A stretch of DNA of 64,000 bases, taken from contig CM066736.1 of NCBI GenBank assembly GCA_033961575.1, positions 80,004,852 through 80,068,851 of the forward strand. The letters are read 5' to 3'. The notes beneath the pieces were generated by a model. That model did no database searches. It was given only the letters and a program-made list of their open reading frames with translations, and was not told where the DNA came from. Origin of the DNA: Aselliscus stoliczkanus. Its lineage: Eukaryota > Chordata > Mammalia > Chiroptera > Hipposideridae. Numbering within the stretch: position 1 is the stretch's first letter; each line of letters starts with the position of its first letter. Of this stretch, positions 55,440 to 64,000 are shown piece after piece. Both the position numbers and the translations under genes were made by a program.

Positions 55440-57630
55440 TGAAACAGTTTTTGTCCAATTTACCATCTTGTACAAATCCCCTTTTCTGCTTATTCTAAGT
55501 TAAATACATACTATGTTTTGACTAGCAGCTCAATTTATTTTTGTAAACCAGTGTGGTGTAAAAGACCATGATAGTTTATTAGCAATGTAAGTATAATATA
55601 TAAAACTTTAAGCTATTTTAAAGAAAATAGCAGTTACACAAATATTAATACATTTTTTTCAGAATTTTGCACTGAGAAAAAAGACATATCTGGGGAAAAT
55701 GATCAACTATGAAGCATACCACGCACATGAATTAACATTCAGTTCTATTTGAATCGACTTTCTGCTGCATAGTTTAGAATGGAAACCTTTGCCTTTTGCT
55801 TTTTAAATCACTCTTTGCAAGGTCTTAACCTGACCTGCCATGTCCACTTACTTTAATGAAACATGAAGCTGCTTAAAATGAAATTTCTCATCTTCACATT
55901 CTGTCCTCTGATTAATTTACTGTTGGCATTTAAGCATGATTACATCCCCTTGGGAATCAGTGATGTTTTAGGCAATTTCATCTGTGTAATTTACATTTTG
56001 TTGAAAGACTTAGGAAGGAAACTGCTTTTTAAATCAAGATCCCCAAATGTCCATGCATCCTGATTATAGCTGATCTTTCTATTTTCATTATGCTTTCATG
56101 GGTTGGACTTATTAAAATATGAAAATAAAGAAAAGCAAATCCACCATGTCAAATAAAATGCGCCACTGCTCTCTACTCTCCATACAGAGATGCTTTTCCA
56201 TCATGCCCCCATGCTTTTTAAATTAAATGTCAAGTTTTGCACAGCTGCCTCAAGAGACTTGATCATGGGTGCAAAGTTTTGCTTTGCCTTGTGCCGGGTT
56301 GTATTTGACTTGGTGCTTATTACCAATAAGACTATTGTATGATCAGAACAACGAATACTATATTTTAATGCTGAACAGGTCAAGGTGTTTTTTAACCAAT
56401 ATCTCATAATTACTTCTTTCCATTATCATCTGCAATAAAAATAATGAGTATCTAAATTATTTTAAGAAGTCTGTTTTACAGATTTTCTATCTTTTATCAC
56501 CTGGTAGTATAAATAACAGAAGACAGAGAATCAGAATCACTATGTTTCTAGAGATGAAGGAATAATAGAGATTACTATTGTTTTTATTATTTTTCATCTC
56601 ATCCCATCCCATCCCCATCCACCCCCATCCCCCCTCCCATCCCCATCTCATCTCACCCCTGACTGAGAGGGAGCTGGCTGATCACAGCTGGCAGAGTGGG
56701 AGAAGAATATTTTAGGCAGTAGAACCCTGATTAGAGCACCCCTTCTCACTTGTTTTCATTAATGTAGCAAATATAACACTCCTTTATTGACTGCTATGTC
56801 CTATCCCTGTGCTAGAAGTTGAACAGACAATAAAAAGTAAGACATAGGCCCTGACTTCTGGAAATTGTGTTTAAAATCCTCTTGGCAGAGAAATTTACTG
56901 TTTTTTTAAAGTTCAAAAATAAAATGGATACCCTCTTTGTGCAGCACCATACTTCTATTTTGAGTAACATTTTAAACATTCCTTAGGTACCAATAACTAA
57001 ACGCATTAATATTTATTTTTTGTTTGTTGCATGTTTAACTTCCACTCAATTTTCTGTGCAACGAGTAGATATACTCGACATTTGCTCAGGCAGTAACCCA
57101 AGGTGCCCCAAGAAATTTCCAGTCATAGACTCCAAGGTAGATAATCATTCCATTTTGGAAACAGTAGTCTTTTCATAGGATGTTTCGTTATTTAATATTA
57201 AGCAGTACAAGACTCCCAGCTTCTGAATATTGACAGTCCCCACACTTGTTTGTTTTGCTTTGTTTAGTTTCCTCATACAGACTTACATTTGCTTTGGTTT
57301 CTAGAACCAATTTTGATTCGATGCCAGAACTTGGATTGAATTGACTTCAGCTCTTCCTAACTGGGTTAACAGGACCATCACATACAGATATGCATACAAC
57401 TCGAGGAATTATCAAGCGATGTCCAGTTATTCCAAGATACTTGATCTTGTTGTACCAAATTTTGGTTGTCTAGTCTTGGATTTTATTTGACTTAAAGCTT
57501 ATTACCAATAAGGTTCTTATGTGGCCTGAACAGTTAATATTGGATTTTTCATTATTCTCATATTCTTCAACTCTAGTGAGAAGAGTGAAGATATCTGTTA
57601 TTTAAAAGATCTCTTGAGTAGTATTTTTAT
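55440..57630. other. No gene; contains a diverged local repeat pair
   Basis: Mostly unrecognised. About 56190-56520 and 57380-57660 share an ordered series of blocks, including GCTTATTACCAATAAG in both. A (CCATC/CATCC)n tract is at 56595-56655, and a reverse-L2-like fragment at 56770-56870. Confidence 0.45.
56595..56655 (+). repeat. CATCC-type minisatellite-like tract
   Basis: Imperfect tandem CATCTCATCC / CATCCCATCCC units. Confidence 0.85.
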
Positions 57631-57729
57631 CTATTTCACTTGGTGGTATTAGTTGTACTCTGTGTAAATGGCACAAATTTTAGAGTTTGCAGTGTGCAAT
57701 TTGCAGAGTCACACATGGTGGCTCGTGTG

Positions 57730-58370
57730 TTACCTTTGTGTGAGAGGTTAGGGTCAACTGCAGAATTAGAGACACACAGTCCTCCAGGAGACTGGCCTCA
57801 CTCTGACACCAACTGCAAATCTGGGGGGCTTGTTCTCAAAATTACACTCAGGTTTGTTTATTTGCTGAAAAGACTCACAGAACTCATTGAAAGCTGTTAT
57901 TCTCACAGTGATGGTTTACTATAGGGAGTAGGATCAGCCAAAGGAAGAAATGCCTAGGGCAAGTCCAGGAATGTTGCAAATGTGAAGCTTCCATCATTAC
58001 TATCTTGGCAACTATGTTACTCTCCTGAAAGTGATATGTGACAATATGCTTGGTATATTGCCAACCAGGGAAGCTCACCCAGCCATGGTGTTCACATTGG
58101 GGCTCCATCACATGAGTATGATTGATTGATTATCCCCATGTCTGGTCTCAGTTTCTAGTCTCCAGCTCCTCCATGTGAACTCCAAAGCTCCTACCACCAA
58201 AAATCACATGGTTGGTGTGGGTCAAAGCCGCCACTTTAACTCACATTATTACTGTTTGTCTAGCCTGAGGCCCTCAAGCAAACACAGACACTTTATATCC
58301 CAGTAGGCCAGGACAAAGGCCTGACCTTTTTGGGACAAGATTAAATTCTTTACAACACAATTGGGAAGTC
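57730..58370 (-). mobile_element. ERVL-type LTR-like fragment
   Basis: AAAGACTCACAGAACTCATT, GATGGTTTACTATAGGG, GAAATGCCTAGGGCAAG, and GATTGATTGATTATCCCC parallel the LTR at 50.5-51.4 kb with high divergence. Confidence 0.5.
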
Positions 58371-58490
58371 CCTTAATTTCCTTTTATTTCTGTTTCTTCA
58401 TGTATAGAATGAGACTAATCATCAGTAATTGCTAAGGTTGTTATTTAGATTAATGAGGAAGTATATCAACTACTTAATGTTTTAGAAATG
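58360..58490 (+). mobile_element. MIR SINE fragment
   Basis: TTGGGAAGTCCCTTAATTTC, GTATAGAATGAGACTAATC, TAAGGTTGTTATTTAG. Confidence 0.5.
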
Positions 58491-58936
58491 GAAAGTGAAA
58501 AATATGACATTCTTCTTCCTTTGGTTTACCACTCTTCTCATTTATATACTTGTGGGTGCTTCCAGCCCACTTCTGTTAATTTGGTCTTTGTTCCCAGCTC
58601 CAATAATTTTTATAAAACTGACTCAGTCACCCTCACTGGAAGTTCTTGGGTTTAGTCTTTTTCCTGCCTCAGTGCACTGGTTCATTATCTTTATTTGGGG
58701 TCTGTAAGACATTAGGTCTTTTCAAGTTTCATTCTATTCTTCCTATGCTTAAAGCTGAGAAAAGTCTTTTCTCAAAGACTTTACTTCATCAAGTTCCCCA
58801 TTGTTCAATGATAGAGTTTCTATAATTATTATTCTATAGTCATTCCAAGGAATTCTCCTTTTATCAATTTTCTTTTTTTCCCAGTTAAAAGAGCTGTCAT
58901 TTTGGCACAATAACTAAAATTTCACATTCAAATGCT

Positions 58937-58972
<36 letters not shown>

Positions 58973-58991
58973 TGTGTGTGTGTGTCTGTGT
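58937..58991 (+). repeat. (GT)n microsatellite
   Basis: About 18 GT units, then TC interruptions (GTGTGTCTGTGTG). Confidence 0.95.
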
Positions 58992-59470
58992 ACTCGGAGA
59001 GGATTAGGACGAAAGAGGGTAGGGTCTTCTTGACTTATATCTGAACTGAGAAGATAGAAGATTAAATAGACAGGTCCCAAATTTTCTTTATTGTCAAAAC
59101 CTGGGTATTGGAGAATATGACTTATCTGCAGGCAAATGGATTTTCTATTACTGAGCCCCTAAGTTCAGCAGACACAGGCAACAATTAGGGTGTAGGAAGA
59201 ATGTGTGCTCTCTGTAGGTAGGCTCACCGCAAATGGGGAAAAAAAGAGACGAGCTCACTGAGCATGCTTGTTTTATTCTCACACAAATTCCCAAGGAAAA
59301 AAAAATGATTCCCACTTTCCAGGGGATTGGGGAGGAAAGCAGCAGTAAGAGGCCAGGAGTGACGCATAAGGGAGCCTCCACCACACAGAAGGAAATATCA
59401 GAAATGGTATGGCTGAATATTGTAGTCATGGCCCTCAGTGTGTTCATGCCTTCCTGTATCCATAACATTC
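58992..59470. other. No gene recognised
   Basis: Unrecognised. Overlapping frames on both strands (59233-59616 plus, 59468-59148 minus) extend into the adjacent LTR and lack domains. Confidence 0.35.
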
Positions 59471-59880
59471 ACTCCTCTCCTCTGACACTGACTCTGGGTT
59501 TGGCTATGTGCCTTGCTTCGGTTAGTGGGAAAGTAGCAAACACAACCTCAACTGTAACTTGGAAAGTGTTTGTGCTTTGGGGCTTGCTCTCCCTTTCCAG
59601 CCTTGCAACAATCTGAGCTTCACGTGGATAAGTGCAGGTAGTCTGATGTAAACTGAGGCATTAAGGGAGAGAAGCTGTGGTCATCCCAGCTGTCTCGGGG
59701 ATGGGCCTCAGCATCTAATCAGCCCCAGCTGACCCACCAGCTGACCAATTACCACACTCGGAAGTTCAGCAAAAGAATCACCTAGCTGAATCCAGCCCAC
59801 ATGACCATCCCTGTGATAGGATAACTGAAACCACCGCCACATTGTGGTATGTTATGCAGCAGTAGAGAACTGACAAATGG
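59470..59880 (+). mobile_element. MLT1 LTR
   Basis: GTTTGGCTATGTGCCTTGC, GGTTAGTGGGAAAGTAGC, AAGTGTTTGTGCTTTGGGG, CAGCTGACCCACCAGCTGAC, and GGTATGTTATGCAGCAG, in sense MLT1 order. Confidence 0.6.
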
Positions 59881-60665
59881 GGAAGATACATTCCCACAAA
59901 CTAGGGAAGTTTATGGTCTCTGTGGCAAAGGGGCAATGGGAGTATGTCAGAGATTCTATAACAAGTGGTATTTTATTATACATAATGAAAGACTAAACAA
60001 CCACAACTTACTTCCTGCAATGTACAACTATGGAGTCTGCTCATTGACAAAAAGAGCAGAGAAAAAAAAATTAACTGTAACACTGATATCCATAATAGAT
60101 GGAGGTATGTTTCTTTTGTAGTATCTTAGAAATTAAATCCATAAAGTTCAAGATCCTAGGTTCTGTGAGTCTTCTTCTCCACATCATATTTGCTGTGATT
60201 TTAAATCCTACTCTCTGTTGGTGCATTGAAAACTATTTTCTCAGGCAATTTGCAATCTCTGGTGGTAATTTACCTGACATTTCACTGGGATAGATAAGTT
60301 CCTACCTTTGGATTTATAGTTTTCAGGGCCAGAAACTTCATTTCAGAAGAATTCTCTTCCTTAATTTGATTTCTGACAATAAAAGGCAGTGCATAAAATA
60401 TAAAGTCTATAAAAAGAAATCATCAACTGCGATTATAGAAACTGCTCTCCCAGTGGGAGAATTATGCAGCTATTACTAAAGCATGGCATAATGTGACTGC
60501 CTGAAATATAAATATACATACAAATGGCTATCACCTCATAGTTCAGATAAACATGCATATCACAAATACTTCTGTACCAAAGACACCTTGATAAAGAGAA
60601 TATAGGAAAAAATATGCTTTGTAAGGTTTGTGTTTTGCTGGGAGTAATATTTAGGGAGTTAACTT
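59881..60665. other. No gene recognised
   Basis: AT-rich, short frames only. Confidence 0.35.
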
Positions 60666-60667
60666 AA

Positions 60668-61400
60668 TTCAACAAACCTTTATTGAGTAGCATTCTATGC
60701 CACATATTTTCCTGGAACTATGGATACAGAGGTAATAGACTTAGTTATTACCTTCATGGAAACTGGTGTCTAGTGGATGCAAGCAGTGTGGTTAGTATCA
60801 CGACAAAGATAGGTGTATGGGGACACAGAGAAAGAACACTAACTCAGAATGGGGAAGAGATCTCAAAAAAGGCTTCCCAGAGATGATAAAGCCAAAGCTT
60901 GTTCTGTAGGGGAAGTAGAAGTTAGTCAATGAAAGTGGAGTGGGAAGGTTGATGTAGTTGGAGGAAGTGAAATGTGCATGACCAGATTGGGTCTGAGGGA
61001 CTGAGTGTAATGCATATTGTGGCTGGCTGAAGTACTAACCAGCGTGGCTAACATATAGAGCTCAAGGGGGTGTAGAGTGTCGTTCTGTGAGTCCAATGAG
61101 GTGAGCATGGTCCAGGTAATAAAGGAATTTGTGGGACATCCTGAGAGTTTGGAATTACCATGATACAATGAGGAGCCAGTGAGTCACTGAAAGATTTTAA
61201 AGTGTTATGATTTGGTGAACTGGATTTTCTTTTTTTTTTTTAAGATGTCAGTAATTAGAACATGGAGAATGAATTAGAGATTGGTCAAGTGGTCATTGCA
61301 GAAATCTAGGAAATAAAAGATGAAGCTTCAAGTTAAGGAAAAGGCATTGGGCAAAGAAATGGACAGATTCAAGAACTATCTAGAATAAACAGGATTAGAC
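60668..61400 (-). mobile_element. L2 antisense region
   Basis: AACAAACCTTTATTGAGTAG, CAGAGATGATAAAGCC, AGGAGCCAGTGAGTCACTG, TTGGTCAAGTGGTCATTGC: reverse L2 3' end to ORF2 side, diverged, with a poly-T run near 61230. Confidence 0.5.
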
Positions 61401-62235
61401 TATTGTACTAGTCAGAATATAGGAAATAAGGACATGCGCAAACTAGTTATTTTGAGGTAAATTTTAGTAAAGTAACTATTAACAAAGGTGAGGGAAGAAT
61501 GTAGGTATGTTGTAAGGAAGGTTGATTCTACCCCTAGGAAGGTATGTCTACCCCTAGGCTGAAATAGCAAGAGGAGTGAGTAGTTGCTGGAACCTGGTAT
61601 GAAAGAACTACAGGAAGGCTGACAGGATCTGTGTGACCTTTGACCAAAGGTCACAGACAGACTACAGCATCTGATTAGAGATTGAACCACATCATATCTA
61701 CTCCAACCTCACTCTCTTTCTGTCTGATGTCTCTCTGGGGCTCTGCATGGGATGAATGTAAGGCTCCCTCATTCCCCCCACCCCCACCCCATGCCCTGCA
61801 CACTGAGCCGACTTCTAGGAACACAGCAAGGAGGAAACAGAGCAGATTCTTATATTTTTTGAAAAGGGAAATGTAGAGGCAGAGTTTAGTTTTGGAGATG
61901 CCTAGTTTCAAGTTCCTGAGGGACTTGCATTTATTTAACAAATGCGTGGTGGGCAGCCTCTGTGATGATTGAAGGCTATTTCTTTTAGGGATAACAAATT
62001 CTATCTTCTTGGAGAGCCTTAGACTGGTACCTTTTTATACTTTATGTAGTACTGGTTATCCTGACGCTCCTTCCAAGTTGGTGAAAAAGCCTAAACTGTT
62101 CGTTGTGTTTAAATAAGACTAGAGCAGATCAAACGCCTGTCCAAAAAATGATCGAAGTAAAACACATTTTTAAATAGCATCAATTTAACACATTTTTATT
62201 GAGTTGAAGTAGCATGATGAAACAAAAAAGGCTAG
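61401..62235. other. No gene; possible LTR fragment
   Basis: 61410-61690 has LTR-like phrasing in reverse (GGTTGATTCTACCCC, GTAGTTGCTGGAACCTGG) but cannot be placed. The rest is unrecognised. Confidence 0.3.
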
Positions 62236-62239
62236 GTTT

Positions 62240-62405
62240 GGAGCTAGATACAGTTTAATTAGAATATGATCTCTGTAATTTACTTGCTGTGTATCCACAA
62301 GTAATATTATTGCTCTGAATCTCAGTTTACTCTTTTGTACATGGGGATAACAATCTATTTGTCGAAAATCCTTGACACAGTATTTGTAATATAATAGAAG
62401 AGAAA
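62240..62405 (+). mobile_element. MIR SINE
   Basis: GGTTTGGAGCTAGATACAG, TTACTTGCTGTGTATCC, GAATCTCAGTTTACTC, ACATGGGGATAACAATC. Confidence 0.65.
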
Positions 62406-62450
62406 TGGAGTTAAAGCAAAGTTTAAAACTCCCATTGAAAATAATTTTTG

Positions 62451-62895
62451 GGCCAGCCGAGTGGCGCATTGGTTAAGCGCTGGTTTTGGGATGCCAGCGG
62501 CCCCGGTTCGGATCCCACATGAGGGCCAGTGACACTGCCCTCTACAGCTAACAACAGCTCCACCTGGAGCTGGGCTGTGCGAGCCCCGGTGATGGTGTGG
62601 GCTGCAGCCCCTGCTGCAGTGGGCTGCCATAGGCTACAGTGAGTGGCCCGCAGCCAGTGTGAGCGGCTGGCAGCCAAGCGTGAGCTGCCAATAGCCGCGA
62701 TGAGCGACATCCAGAGGCCGGCGACCGATCTGCCTCATCCGGGAGGAGCGCAATGACTACACCAACAGTGAAGCAACATCCTCCGCAACTAGACTGAAGA
62801 ACAAAAAGACAGCAACTTGTCTGTTCCCCTTCCCCGATTCCCCAACGCTGTTCCCCTCCGCCAATTCCCCAATAAAATCTTAAAAAAAAAAAAAA
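62451..62895 (+). mobile_element. Young long composite SINE
   Basis: Nearly the same sequence as 37199-37676. Perfect 14-bp duplication GAAAATAATTTTTG at 62437-62450 and 62896-62909. Ends TTCCCCAATAAAATCTT plus ~14 A. The minus-strand frames of 91-132 codons across it are SINE-derived and occur also in the other copy. Confidence 0.9.
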
Positions 62896-62909
62896 GAAAA
62901 TAATTTTTG

Positions 62910-63330
62910 AGTTAAAAATAATGTATAAAGCTGGAAATCGGTTCAATGGTTATACACGTATAATAAAACTTTGGCTGAGGAAATCACTTTTGAGTCTCTG
63001 ATTGTGACATGCTTGCAAATTTTTATGTGACCTTGTCAAGCTCTGACTGTTCATTTCCCATCAAATCAGGAAATAAGCAGATTAATTTTTTTCTTGCTAA
63101 TTATTTTTTCATAGGGAAATAATTACATGTAGGCCAAATGTGACTCAACTATCAAATGGAATACATTTTCTAGAGCTGCAACATTCCTATTCTTTCATAC
63201 TCAGTTTGCTAATTGATGACAATTTTTTGGCATTTCTGTAAATTGGGTGAGTTTGGGGATATGCTACTTTTTTCTCTATCTTTAAATTGCCCAGTAGCAT
63301 GGAATGATGAAGGCTGTTGGGATTATTTCT
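62910..63330. other. No gene recognised
   Basis: Unrecognised AT-rich sequence ending in a ~16-base T-run. Confidence 0.35.
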
Positions 63331-63346
63331 TTTTTTTTTTTTTTAA

Positions 63347-63936
63347 AGAAATCATACCATTTGCAACGATATAGATGGACCTAGAGAACATTATGCTAAG
63401 TGAAATATGTCAGTCAGAGAGACAAATACCATATGATCTCACTTATATATGGAATCTAAAGAACTGAATAAATGAGCAATGTAAACAGAAATAGTCTTGG
63501 AGACACAGAGGAAAAACTGATGATTGCTAGATGGGACAGGGGTGGGCATGAAGGAGAAGGGGAAGGGACGAGGCAACATAAACTGGTAACTACAATATTG
63601 CTGCAGGGATAGAAGAGACAGTTTAGGGAATATAATCAATAATGTTGTAAATATTTTTTAGGGGACCAGATGGACTCATGTCTTGTTAGGGAGACCACTT
63701 CATGGATGGTGTAGAGGCTGGACCACTGCACTGTACATCTGAAGCTGCTGCTGATTAATATTAGATGTTAACTATAATTTAACACATATATAGTCATGGG
63801 ATGTGGAGTATAGTATGGGGATGGAGTCAATGGAATTGTAATAGATATGTACGATATCGGGGGTGGGGGGCATCACTTTGTAAGGGGTGAAAAGTAACTA
63901 TTGCATTGTTTTGTACATCTGTAAATAATAATAAAA
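63347..63936 (+). mobile_element. 5'-truncated L1 3' end
   Basis: AAATCATACCATTTGCAACG, ATGGACCTAGAGAACATTAT, AGTGAAATATGTCAGTCAG, then the 3' UTR with GGAGACCACTTCATGGATG and CATTGTTTTGTACATCTG, ending AATAATAATAAAAAAAC. Well preserved at its 3' part. Confidence 0.8.
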
Positions 63937-64000
63937 AAACTTTTTTGGGGAATTGGGGGAGGGGAACAGTGTTGGGGAATTGGGGAAGGGGAACAGCCAA
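63937..64000 (-). mobile_element. Long SINE, antisense, cut by window edge
   Basis: TTTTTTGGGGAATTGGGGG and GGAAGGGGAACAGCCAA are the reverse of the long-form SINE tail. It continues beyond the window. Confidence 0.75.

Noticed and set aside
59233..59616. 127-codon plus-strand frame
   Set aside because: Its 3' half lies in an MLT1 LTR and its 5' half overlaps a long minus-strand frame; no protein features.
1..64000. CRISPR arrays, operons, riboswitches or bacterial-type signals
   Set aside because: The sequence is clearly mammalian nuclear DNA; the repeated units are dispersed transposons and microsatellites.

Overview
The window looks like intergenic or intronic DNA from a mammal, most likely a bat. 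It contains ancient mammal-wide repeats (MIR, L2, MLT1/MaLR LTRs, MER5-like and Tigger/MER2 DNA transposons), L1 elements of several ages, and many copies of a tRNA-derived SINE. That SINE begins GGCCGGCCGAGTGGC and in its long form ends CCCCAATAAAATCTT. Its composite build, short VES-like relatives, and several mariner and piggyBac-type miniature elements fit a rhinolophoid (horseshoe/leaf-nosed) bat with Rhin-1-like SINEs. The lineage call is inference, not proof.

No protein-coding gene can be supported. All recognisable reading frames are transposon remnants: L1 ORF2 pieces, a mariner transposase fragment, and SINE-derived frames. Two short plus-strand segments, 7037-7179 and 47210-47265, have good splice-like borders, an open frame and compatible phases. 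They are kept only as low-confidence exon candidates.

Layout. 1-1.8 kb: L1 3' ends, one of them a twin-primed inverted L1 carrying a TTAA-flanked hairpin MITE. 1.8-16.3 kb: old MIR, L2, CR1/L3 and L1/HAL1-like fragments, a Tigger-like MITE at 5.5 kb, and an LTR-like repeat at 12.5 kb. 16.4-19.8 kb: a MIR split by MER2/Tigger and a SINE, then an MLT1-like LTR, a solo class II ERV LTR with a perfect 6-bp duplication, and a long SINE. 20.3-26 kb: L2 interrupted by a twin-primed L1, a SINE and a mariner hairpin; an L1 with a 17-bp duplication that itself holds a second hairpin; and a third hairpin. 26.4-28.6 kb: LTR-like repeats and a (CT)n tract. 30.3-38.7 kb: a decayed full-length L1 (about 6.4 kb once insertions are removed) holding a mariner MITE with a SINE inside it, a mariner with two SINEs inside it, and a further long SINE.

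38.7-64 kb: MaLR LTRs, MIRs, a second class II solo LTR at 43.2-44.1 kb, another LTR-like unit with a 4-bp duplication at 49.0-49.5 kb, an ERVL-type LTR at 50.5-51.4 kb, SINEs at 47.4, 53.3, 54.4 and 62.5 kb, microsatellites, and a young L1 3' end at 63.35 kb running into an edge-truncated SINE. The insertions can be ordered in time because many interrupt one another and leave readable target-site duplications. All family names come from recalled consensus patterns; no database search was run.
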